A DNA stretch of 23,060 nucleotides from JADGHX01 sp035760965. GTDB lineage: Bacteria; Pseudomonadota; Gammaproteobacteria; Steroidobacterales; Steroidobacteraceae. The notes below the pieces were generated by a model. That model searched no databases. It saw only the letters and a program-made list of their open reading frames with translations, and was not told the DNA's origin. This document shows, in pieces, positions 13,793 through 20,434 of this stretch. Location of the stretch: positions 1 to 23,060 of the forward strand of contig DASTRY010000009.1 in assembly GCA_035760965.1 (NCBI GenBank). Reading direction: 5' to 3'. The translations under genes were made by a program, and so were the position numbers. Each line of letters begins with the position of its first letter. The first letter of the stretch is position 1.

Positions 13793-15396
13793 TGAATACC
13801 TTTCGCTTCAGTCACGAGCCGCTGGACACGGCGGCGCTGCGCGAAGCGCTTCGCGATCCGGCGTGCGGAGGCTACACGTCCTTCGAAGGATGGGTGCGCA
13901 ACCACAACGAAGGGCACAACGTCACGCGGCTGGAGTACGAGGCGTTCGAGCCGCTTGCCGTGAAGGAGGCCGAGCGCATCATGGCCGAAGCGGTCGAGCG
14001 CTTCGGCATCGAGCACGCGGCGTGCGTGCACCGTCTCGGCAGTCTCGCGATCGGGGACATGGCGGTGTGGGTGGGGGCTTCGGCTCGCCACCGGCACGAG
14101 GCGTTTCTCGCGTGCCGGTACATCATCGATGAAGTGAAGCATCGCGTTCCGATCTGGAAGAAAGAGCACTACGAGAACGGGGATTCCGGCTGGGTGAACT
14201 GCGAGCGATGCGCAGCGCCGAGCGCGCACGAACATGAGGACGCACGAGCGCACGGGCACGAGCACGGGCATGCCCATGCGCATGAGCACTCCGCGGCCGG
14301 GCGCGCCCGACAAGCGGCGCCCAACGTCACTCCCGACTACTCGCGCCAGATGGCCCTCAAGGAAGTGGGCCCCGCCGGTCAGGCGAAATTGCGCGCGAGC
14401 AAAGTGCTCGTGATTGGCTGCGGCGGGCTCGGAGTGCCGGTGCTCACGTATCTGGCGGGCGCCGGCGTTGGGCGAATCGGCCTCGTCGATGCCGACAAGC
14501 TCGAACCGTCGAATCTCCATCGGCAAACGCTCTACGCGCTGCACGACGTCGGCGAGTACAAGGCCGTGCTGGCAGCGGAACGGCTCAAGGCGCTCAATCC
14601 GGAAGTCGACGCGCGCGCCTACACGGTGCGCCTCACTGCGGAGAACGCTTCGGACCTCGTGGCCGAACACGACCTGGTCATCGACTGCACCGACAACTTC
14701 AGCACCAAGTTCCTGCTGAACGATGTCTGCGTGCGCCTGCGCAAGCCCGTGATCTTCTCCAGCGTGTATCAATATGAGGGCCAGCTGCAGATCGTCCGTC
14801 CCGATCGCGGCGGCGCATGCCTGCGCTGCGTGTGGCCGGAAGCGACCCGCGACGGGCTCGTCGGCAATTGCTCCGAGGCCGGTGTGCTCGGGCCGGTACC
14901 GGGCGTGTTCGGCTGTCTGCAGGCGCTCGAGGCGCTGAAGACGCTGCTCGACCTCCCCGGCCAGCTCGGCGATGAGCTGCTCGTGCTGGACCTGCTGACC
15001 CTGTCGACCTCGCGGGTGCGCATCCGTCGCTCGCCCTCCTGCCCCGATCACGCGAGCAATCGGGTCACGCGCGCCGCGCCCGTCACCGTTGCCGATCTGG
15101 AAGTCGCGTACGAATCGCTGGACGACGCGGCGGCGAATGGCTTGCAGGTCATCGATATTCGCGAAGCGAAGGAGCTCGTCGAGATGCCCACACCTGCGAG
15201 CAACGCGCGCCACATCCCCATGGCGGAGCTGCTCCACGGGAACGCGAACCTCGCGCCCGCCGGCAAGTACCTGCTGGTCTGCGCCAGCGGGCGCCGCAGC
15301 TACGCCGCGGCCGAAGAGCTGCGCTCGCGCGGCTTTGCCAATGTGTACTCGCTACGCGGCGGAGTGATCGGCCTCGCACGTCGCTCAGTGACCTGA
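13792..15396 (+). CDS. moaE-moeB: MoaE - His-rich linker - MoeB/ThiF - rhodanese fusion
   Basis: This 534-residue protein joins three steps. Residues 1-140 are MoaE, the large subunit of MPT synthase: H-R-L-G (80-83), then V-K-x-x-x-P-I-W-K-K-E with Lys117 and Lys123/124 at the expected catalytic places. Residues 145-166 are a linker with eight or nine His. Residues 180-420 are a MoeB/ThiF adenylating domain: R185, GCGGLG (209-214), N-L-H-R-Q (241-245), Lys257, D-C-T-D-N (298-302), N-C-S-E-A-G-V-L-G-P (359-368, Cys360) and a zinc site with Cys343, Cys346 and Cys417, where the fourth ligand appears to be His420 rather than Cys. Residues 430-534 are a rhodanese domain with loop C-A-S-G-R-R-S (Cys497). 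It should activate MoaD, transfer sulphur to it and use it to make molybdopterin. Confidence 0.93.
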   Translation: MNTFRFSHEPLDTAALREALRDPACGGYTSFEGWVRNHNEGHNVTRLEYEAFEPLAVKEAERIMAEAVERFGIEHAACVHRLGSLAIGDMAVWVGASARHRHEAFLACRYIIDEVKHRVPIWKKEHYENGDSGWVNCERCAAPSAHEHEDARAHGHEHGHAHAHEHSAAGRARQAAPNVTPDYSRQMALKEVGPAGQAKLRASKVLVIGCGGLGVPVLTYLAGAGVGRIGLVDADKLEPSNLHRQTLYALHDVGEYKAVLAAERLKALNPEVDARAYTVRLTAENASDLVAEHDLVIDCTDNFSTKFLLNDVCVRLRKPVIFSSVYQYEGQLQIVRPDRGGACLRCVWPEATRDGLVGNCSEAGVLGPVPGVFGCLQALEALKTLLDLPGQLGDELLVLDLLTLSTSRVRIRRSPSCPDHASNRVTRAAPVTVADLEVAYESLDDAAANGLQVIDIREAKELVEMPTPASNARHIPMAELLHGNANLAPAGKYLLVCASGRRSYAAAEELRSRGFANVYSLRGGVIGLARRSVT

Positions 15397-15404
15397 GCCG
15401 CTCA

Positions 15405-16370
15405 GTGCTGCGCGAGTCCCCCGCCACGAAGCTCTTCACGCTCGCGGGCGCACTTCTGTTGGTCTGGGCCGCGCCCGCGCGCGCAGCCGATGACGACGCC
15501 GACAGCGATACACCGCTGTTCGACTACGCCATCGAGCAGCCCACTCACACCCAGCCCTTCAACGAGTTCGTCCGCAAGCAGATCACCGGCATCGAAGCGG
15601 AGATGGCGCGCCATCCGCCGCCGCCCGACGAGGACTGCGCACAAACGCTCGGGGCGAGCCGCTTCGCGCAGCAGTACTCGGATCTCGGCGCCGCGCGCGC
15701 CAACGCAGGCGACTACGACGCTGCCATCGAGACTCTGCAGAAGGCGGTGGCCTGCGCCCCGCGAGTGCCGGCGTACTACGCGCAGCTCGCCGCGGAGCTC
15801 ATGCACGCCGGGCGGCTTGCCGAGGCGCGCGCGGCCGTGCAGCACGGCATCACGCTCGGCGAGCGTCCGGGCGCCGCGAACGCGCTCGACAGCCTGCTCA
15901 TGCAGCTCGACTTCATCGACGAACGATGGGCCGACACGGTCGCGCGCCTGCGCGCCATGATCGCAACCGAATCGGACGATGAGCGCGCGGCCTATTACCA
16001 GTGCTTCCTGTGGTTGGCGCAGCGACGTGCCGGCGTGCGTCATCCCGAGCTCGCGGAACGCGCCGAATACGAGCAGTGGCCGGCCATCCTGCTGAGCATG
16101 CTGAAAGGCGAGGCGACCGAGGCGCAGGTGCTGGACGAAGTGAAGGCGCAGAAGAACGAGAAGCGCCGGCGCGAAGTGCTCGTCGAGGCGCTCTACTACG
16201 TCGGCCAGCTACGGCTCGCGAACGGCGAGACGGAGACCGCGCGGCGCTACTTCGCCGCGGCGGTCAATCTCAAAGTGCTGTACTTCATCGAGCACCACAT
16301 GGCGCTCGCGGAAATCACCAAGATGCGGGAGCGCTCAGCCGAAGCCCCGAGCGCTGCAGTGGCACGATAA
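15405..16370 (+). CDS. Secreted TPR-containing protein, end of the Moco operon
   Basis: This 321-residue protein starts at a GTG (15405), eight bases after the fusion gene. It has a Sec signal peptide (cleavage after A-R-A, near 27), an acidic mature N-terminus (D-D-D-A-D-S-D) and TPR-like helices, best seen at about 91-157 (Y-S-D-L-G-A-A-R-A-N-A-G-D-Y-D-A-A-I, then Y-Y-A-Q-L-A-A-E-L-M-H-A-G-R-L-A-E-A-R). A further helical repeat is near 245-285. TPRs bind proteins; the partner is unknown. Spacing suggests co-transcription with the Moco genes, but a periplasmic location makes a direct synthetic role unlikely. It could serve assembly or export of a molybdoenzyme. Confidence 0.78.
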   Translation: MLRESPATKLFTLAGALLLVWAAPARAADDDADSDTPLFDYAIEQPTHTQPFNEFVRKQITGIEAEMARHPPPPDEDCAQTLGASRFAQQYSDLGAARANAGDYDAAIETLQKAVACAPRVPAYYAQLAAELMHAGRLAEARAAVQHGITLGERPGAANALDSLLMQLDFIDERWADTVARLRAMIATESDDERAAYYQCFLWLAQRRAGVRHPELAERAEYEQWPAILLSMLKGEATEAQVLDEVKAQKNEKRRREVLVEALYYVGQLRLANGETETARRYFAAAVNLKVLYFIEHHMALAEITKMRERSAEAPSAAVAR

Positions 16371-16408
16371 CGATCCGGCGGACGCGCTGCTCGACAGGCG
16401 GACCGAGA

Positions 16409-16489
16409 GCGCCGGGACTCGGCCCTCGTCGCGCTCGGCCTCGACCCCGAGCGCGCGCCGGGACTCAGTATTCGTCGCGCTCGTCCTCG
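16409..16489. repeat. 35 bp direct repeat at and beyond the 3' end of the acidic-protein gene
   Basis: Bases 16409-16443 and 16455-16489 match at 30 of 35 positions, sharing GCGCCGGGACTC and TCGTCGCGCTCG. The right copy encodes the last residues (E-D-E-R-D-E-Y) and stop of the minus-strand acidic protein. The left copy, in another frame beyond the stop, reads E-A-E-R-D-E without a stop. It looks like a duplicated gene end. Confidence 0.7.
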
Positions 16490-16791
16490 TCGTCGTCGAG
16501 GTCTTCGTCGTCCTCGTCGTCGTCATCCCAATCGTCGTCGTCTTCGTCCTCGTCTTCTTCCTCTTCTTCTTCGTCTTCGTCCTCGTCGGCGTCGGACCAG
16601 CCTTCCGGCTCATCGATCATCTCGAGGTCCATTTCGTGCCACGCCTCGAGGTCGATCTCCTCGATGTCGCCATCGAGGTATTCGATTTCGATGAGCTCCG
16701 AGTCCTCGTCGACCGACAGGACGCGGAACTGCTCTTCTTCTTCCAGGTTTTCGTACCACTGACCCGCTGTCGGTTCGTAATCTCTGCTCAC
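16465..16791 (-). CDS. Small protein with extremely acidic C-terminal tail (DUF6763-like)
   Basis: This 108-residue protein lies on the minus strand. Its N-terminal half is a compact domain (S-R-D-Y-E-P-T-A-G-Q-W-Y-E-N, then V-D-E-D-S-E-L-I-E-I-E-Y-L-D-G-D-I-E-E-I-D), similar to small gammaproteobacterial proteins I associate with DUF6763, function unknown. In the last 43 residues 37 are Asp or Glu. Such tails can mimic DNA or bind basic proteins or cations, but repeat slippage is also plausible: the DNA is a run of GAN codons. I chose the GTG at 16791 because GGGTGAG lies 6 nt upstream and the family starts near here; an ATG at 16818 would add nine residues. It converges with the TPR gene. 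Confidence 0.72.
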   Translation of the reverse strand: MSRDYEPTAGQWYENLEEEEQFRVLSVDEDSELIEIEYLDGDIEEIDLEAWHEMDLEMIDEPEGWSDADEDEDEEEEEEDEDEDDDDWDDDDEDDEDLDDDEDERDEY

Positions 16792-16885
16792 CGCTCGCTC
16801 ACCCTGTCCAAGCCCCATGTCGCGGGGACCGCAAGTGTAGGGGCACCCATGCGGTCAGGCAATGAGAAGGCGGCGCCGGGCGTGC

Positions 16886-16913
16886 GACACTATGGCTTCA
16901 GTTTGCGTATAGT
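16886..16913 (+). promoter_or_regulatory. Probable proB promoter, near-leaderless transcript
   Basis: TATAGT (16908-16913) lies only nine bases before the proB ATG at 16923, and GACACT (16886-16891) is 16 bp upstream of it. A start about 7 bases after the -10 would fall within a few bases of the ATG. No ribosome binding site is visible in the intervening TTTCGCACC, which agrees with a leaderless or very short leader. Confidence 0.4.
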
Positions 16914-16922
16914 TTTCGCACC

Positions 16923-18098
16923 ATGCCCGCGCACCGTTCCGCCGCCGCATCACCCCTGATCTCCGCCAAACGAATCGTCGTGAAGGTGGGGTCGGCGCTC
17001 CTGGTCGATCCGGAAACCGGCAGGTTGAACCGGGCTTGGCTCGAGACCCTGATCGCGGACTTGCTGCGGCTGCACGAGCGGAATCAGCAGGTCATCCTGG
17101 TTTCTTCGGGCGCCATCGCGCTCGGCCGCCGGCAGTTGAAGCTCGCCAAGGGTCCGCTCCGGCTGGAAGAAAGCCAGGCGGCCGCGGCGGTCGGCCAGAT
17201 CCGGTTGGCACATGCCTACAAGGAACTGCTGGAGGAACGGGGCGTCACCGTCGCGCAGGTGCTGCTCACGCTCGAAGACAGTGAGCGGCGGCGCCGTTAC
17301 CTGAACGCACGCGCCACGCTCGAAGCGCTGCTCGAGTTGGGTGCGCTCCCTGTCATCAACGAGAACGACACCGTGGCGACTGCCGAAATCCGCTACGGCG
17401 ACAACGACCGGTTGGCCGCACGCGTTGCGCAGATGGCGGGAGCGGACTGCTTGTTGCTGCTGTCGGATGTGGACGGTCTGTACACCGCAGACCCGAACAC
17501 CAACCCAGGCGCCCAGTTCATCGACCGTGTGCTGCACATCACCCCGGAGATCGAGGCGATGGCCGGACGCACCGTGTCAGACGTGGGCTCCGGCGGCATG
17601 GCCACGAAGATCATGGCGGCGAAGATCGCCGTGTCGGCAGGCTGTCACATGTGCATCTCCGCGGGCCATCACCCGCATCCCGTCCGGCGCATAGAAGAAG
17701 GTGCGCGCGCGACGTGGTTCGTCCCGACGGCCACGCCGGCCGCGGCGCGCAAGCAGTGGATCGCGGGCACCCTGAAGCCGGCCGGCGCTCTGTGCATCGA
17801 CGAGGGCGCGCTGAAGGCGCTGCGTTCGGGCAAGAGCTTGCTGCCCGCGGGTGTCACGGCGACACGCGGATCATTCGATCGCGGCGATACGGTGAGCGTC
17901 CTCGCACCCGACGGCACCGAGATCGCGCGCGGCATCGTCGCGTATTCCGATGAAGACGCAAAACGCATCCTCGGGCGGAAATCGAGCGAGATCGAAGCGC
18001 TCCTCGGGTTCCGCGGGCGTGCCGAAATGATTCATCGGGACGACCTGGCAATCCTGCGCGCACCGGCGCCGGCGCAGCGCGTGGAGGCCGTGCCGTGA
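16923..18098 (+). CDS. proB: Glutamate 5-kinase ProB
   Basis: This 391-residue enzyme phosphorylates glutamate to glutamate 5-phosphate, the first and feedback-controlled step of proline synthesis. Amino-acid-kinase motifs: K-V-G-S (21-24), S-S-G-A-I (61-65), N-E-N-D-T-V (146-151), Y-G-D-N-D (158-162), S-D-V-D-G-L-Y (181-187) and G-S-G-G-M-A-T-K (222-229). A C-terminal PUA domain follows (about 285-370), as in the long bacterial form. Its stop overlaps the proA start by four bases (GTGA). Confidence 0.97.
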   Translation: MPAHRSAAASPLISAKRIVVKVGSALLVDPETGRLNRAWLETLIADLLRLHERNQQVILVSSGAIALGRRQLKLAKGPLRLEESQAAAAVGQIRLAHAYKELLEERGVTVAQVLLTLEDSERRRRYLNARATLEALLELGALPVINENDTVATAEIRYGDNDRLAARVAQMAGADCLLLLSDVDGLYTADPNTNPGAQFIDRVLHITPEIEAMAGRTVSDVGSGGMATKIMAAKIAVSAGCHMCISAGHHPHPVRRIEEGARATWFVPTATPAAARKQWIAGTLKPAGALCIDEGALKALRSGKSLLPAGVTATRGSFDRGDTVSVLAPDGTEIARGIVAYSDEDAKRILGRKSSEIEALLGFRGRAEMIHRDDLAILRAPAPAQRVEAVP

Positions 18099-19360
18099 GC
18101 AGCGAGATCGGACAAGTGATGGAGCAGCTCGGGCGCAAGGCGCTCGAAGCGTCCGCCGTGCTCGCGCTCGCACCCACGAAGCAGAAGAACGACGCGTTGA
18201 GCGCCGCAGCGAAAGCCATCCGCGAGCGCGCCGACGACATCCTGAATGCGAACGCGCAGGACATGGCCGCCGCGCGCGAACGCGATCTGAGCTCGGCCAT
18301 GCTCGATCGCCTGCTGCTCGATGCGAAGCGCGTCGAAGGCATCGCGCGCGCCATCGAAGAAGTGATCGCCCTGCCCGACCCGATCGGCAGCGTCGCCGCC
18401 GAATGGGTGCGCCCCAACGGTCTGCGCATTCAGCGAGTGCGCGTGCCGCTCGGCGTGATCGGCATCATCTATGAGAGCCGCCCGAATGTGACCGCGGACG
18501 CCGGCGCGCTGTGCCTGAAGTCAGGCAACGCCGTCATCTTGCGTGGCGGTTCCGAGAGCGTGCTGTCGAGTCGCGCCATCCACGCATGCCTCGTTGCCGG
18601 CTTGCGCGCCGCGGGCCTGCCGGAAACCTGCATTCAGATCGTGCCGACCACCGATCGGGCGGCCGTCGGCTACATGCTCGCAGGCATGACGGACTACATC
18701 GACGTGATCGTGCCGCGCGGCGGCAAGAGTCTCATCGAGCGCGTGAAGCGCGAAGCGCGCGTGCCCGTCATCGGCCACCTGGACGGCAATTGCCACGTCT
18801 ATGTCGACAGGGATTCCGACGTGCGCATGGCCATTTCTATCGCCGTCAACGCGAAGATGCGGCGTACCGGTATCTGCGGCGCCGCCGAGACGCTGCTGGT
18901 CGATCGGGCGTGCGTCGACACGCACCTCGCGCCGGTGGTGCGCGCACTGCTCGATGCCGGATGCGAAGTGCGCGGCGACGAGACGGTCCAGCAAGCGGAC
19001 CCCCGCGTGCGCCCCGCCACCGAGGACGATTGGTACACGGAGTACCTGGATTCCATCATCGCTGCGCGCGTGGTGGACGGAGTCGACGGCGCCATAACAC
19101 ACATCAACAAATACGGCTCCGCGCACACCGAATCGATCGTGACCGAGAATGAGACGACTGCAGAGCGGTTCCTGCAGCAGGTCGATAGCGCGATCGTGCT
19201 CCACAATGCCTCCACCCAATTCGCCGACGGCGGCGAATTCGGCATGGGCGCCGAGATCGGCATTTCGACCGATCGCTTCCACGCCCGCGGCCCGGTCGGC
19301 GTCGCGGAACTCACCAGCTACAAGTACGTTGTCCGGGGGAAGGGCCAGACCCGGCCCTGA
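18095..19360 (+). CDS. proA: Gamma-glutamyl phosphate reductase ProA
   Basis: This 421-residue enzyme reduces glutamate 5-phosphate with NADPH to glutamate semialdehyde, the second step of proline synthesis. Seen are P-L-G-V-I-G-I-I-Y-E-S-R-P-N-V-T (118-133), K-S-G-N-A-V-I-L-R-G-G (142-152), V-P-R-G-G-K-S-L-I (206-214) and the catalytic Cys261 in R-R-T-G-I-C-G-A-A-E-T-L-L. The start is a GTG inside the proB stop (4-nt overlap), with GGAGG at 18082-18086. Direct passage of the labile acyl phosphate from ProB is known for this pair, and the overlap favours matched synthesis. Confidence 0.97.
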   Translation: MSSEIGQVMEQLGRKALEASAVLALAPTKQKNDALSAAAKAIRERADDILNANAQDMAAARERDLSSAMLDRLLLDAKRVEGIARAIEEVIALPDPIGSVAAEWVRPNGLRIQRVRVPLGVIGIIYESRPNVTADAGALCLKSGNAVILRGGSESVLSSRAIHACLVAGLRAAGLPETCIQIVPTTDRAAVGYMLAGMTDYIDVIVPRGGKSLIERVKREARVPVIGHLDGNCHVYVDRDSDVRMAISIAVNAKMRRTGICGAAETLLVDRACVDTHLAPVVRALLDAGCEVRGDETVQQADPRVRPATEDDWYTEYLDSIIAARVVDGVDGAITHINKYGSAHTESIVTENETTAERFLQQVDSAIVLHNASTQFADGGEFGMGAEIGISTDRFHARGPVGVAELTSYKYVVRGKGQTRP

Positions 19361-19367
19361 ACGGAGT

Positions 19368-19385
19368 CACGCGCGCCCGCGCGTG
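19368..19385 (+). other. GC palindrome after proA
   Basis: CACGCGCG and CGCGCGTG form an 8-bp inverted repeat around two bases just past the proA stop. Another hairpin (AGGGCC/GGCCCT, 19341-19358) overlaps the end of proA. Neither has a T tract. They may mark the 3' end of the proBA transcript without being standard terminators. Confidence 0.3.
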
Positions 19386-19526
19386 TGTCACGTGGAATTG
19401 GCCCGCAGCTGTTCTGCCAGCGGTTTGTAACAGCGGCCCGCGGATGGGTCTGTCCGGTATCCGACACAAAGGGCGCTGCCTTTTGCTTAGGTTTGGCCGC
19501 GGGGGTAGACCGGATTTCGAAACACT

Positions 19527-20231
19527 ATGGCGGGCATGACTGGCAACCGTCTCCTCGAAGCGTTCCTGCGCGAGAACTCGAACCTTCAATCGGCGCTGCA
19601 GCTCGTGACATATCCCGCGAGCCACGTGATCTATCGACAGGACCGGCCGGTGTCGCACGCCTACTTTCCTGTGGCCGGCGCACTGGCGCTGACAATCCAC
19701 ATGCGTGACGGTGCAGGCTGTGAGACCACCGCGGTCGGCAACGAGGGCCTCGTCGGACTGCCGCTGTACTACGGTCTGAGCTTCAGTCCTTATACGGTCG
19801 TCCAGCAGACCGAGGGACGCTCCTACCGGATGGCCGCGCCGGCTTTCCTGGACACCATCCGACGCAGCCCGCGACTGCAGAAATTGATGCAGCGGTACTG
19901 CGAGTACACCCTTCGCTTCGCGCATCAGACCGCCGCCTGCAATACGTTGCATACGATCAAGCAGCGCGCCTGCCGGTGGCTGCTGCTCGTGCAGGATCGC
20001 GCCGGGACGGAGCAGTTCGCCCTGCCCCAGGCGTTGCTCGCGCAGATGCTCGGCGTGCGCCGGCAGTCCATCAGTGAAGTGGCGACCTGGCTGCGCGAGA
20101 AGGGACTCATCGAATATCGACGCGGGCACATCACCATCGTGAACCGCAAGAAGCTGGAAGCCTCGGCCTGCTGCGAGTGTTACGGGGTGATGAACGCCTA
20201 CTACAACCGCCTCATGCCCTCTGCGGCCTAG
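19527..20231 (+). CDS. Crp/Fnr-family transcriptional regulator
   Basis: This 234-residue protein has an N-terminal cyclic-nucleotide-binding-like beta barrel (about 20-105) and a C-terminal winged helix (165-208; L-A-Q-M-L-G-V-R-R-Q-S-I-S-E-V, then L-I-E-Y-R-R-G-H-I-T-I). The barrel lacks the phosphate-binding Arg-Ala-Thr cassette of true CRP; instead it has V-G-N-E-G-L-V-G (70-77). It lacks FNR-type N-terminal cysteines, so neither cAMP nor an Fe-S cluster is likely the signal. Cys215, Cys216 and Cys218 near the end (C-C-E-C-Y) recall a motif common in this subgroup. The start is ATG 19527 or 19536. It stands alone, and its targets are unknown. Confidence 0.88.
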   Translation: MAGMTGNRLLEAFLRENSNLQSALQLVTYPASHVIYRQDRPVSHAYFPVAGALALTIHMRDGAGCETTAVGNEGLVGLPLYYGLSFSPYTVVQQTEGRSYRMAAPAFLDTIRRSPRLQKLMQRYCEYTLRFAHQTAACNTLHTIKQRACRWLLLVQDRAGTEQFALPQALLAQMLGVRRQSISEVATWLREKGLIEYRRGHITIVNRKKLEASACCECYGVMNAYYNRLMPSAA

Positions 20232-20259
20232 CTGGGTCCGGGCTCCGCCGACCCGGCCT

Positions 20260-20274
20260 GCCCCGCTACGGGGC
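20260..20274 (+). terminator. Possible weak terminator after the Crp/Fnr gene
   Basis: GCCCCG and CGGGGC pair around CTA, 29 bp after the stop at 20231. The following bases GCCGTTTACTCC have only three T in a row. This could be a weak intrinsic terminator; a Rho-dependent end is as likely. Confidence 0.35.
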
Positions 20275-20285
20275 GCCGTTTACTC

Positions 20286-20316
20286 CTTGAAAATCCGTCG
20301 TTTGGACACACCTTAG
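20286..20316 (+). promoter_or_regulatory. Sigma-32-like heat-shock promoter of htpX
   Basis: CTTGAAA (20286-20292) is an exact match to the sigma-32 -35 consensus. After 16 bp, CACCTTAG (20309-20316) loosely fits the CCCCAT-type -10. HtpX belongs to the heat-shock/membrane-stress response in Escherichia coli, so this fits biologically. The transcript would have a leader of roughly 110 nt. The weak -10 limits confidence. Confidence 0.45.
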
Positions 20317-20361
20317 CGGCTCGGCCGGCGACCCGGTAAAGTGCCGGGGCCGCCGAACCGC

Positions 20362-20379
20362 CGACCGGCGAACCGGTCG
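20362..20379 (+). other. Leader hairpin upstream of htpX
   Basis: CGACCGG (20362-20368) and CCGGTCG (20373-20379) form a perfect 7-bp stem with a CGAA loop, followed by AATCGGTGTTTGTTG. It lies between the putative heat-shock promoter and the htpX ATG at 20435. It could be an attenuator, a stability element or incidental. Confidence 0.4.
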
Positions 20380-20434
20380 AATCGGTGTTTGTTGATGAAC
20401 CCCTAACCCACTCGTCGGAGCCCAAACCGCCGCC

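Noticed and set aside
13669..15237. 522-codon minus-strand open frame
   Set aside because: It is a shadow of the MoaE-MoeB-rhodanese gene; that gene has clear domains and catalytic motifs.
16335..16613. Minus-strand open frame with Lys/Thr-rich start
   Set aside because: It is the acidic-tail repeat read in another frame and overlaps the TPR gene end.
19368..19385. Intrinsic terminator for proBA
   Set aside because: The stem is strong but no T tract follows; it is listed only as a palindrome.
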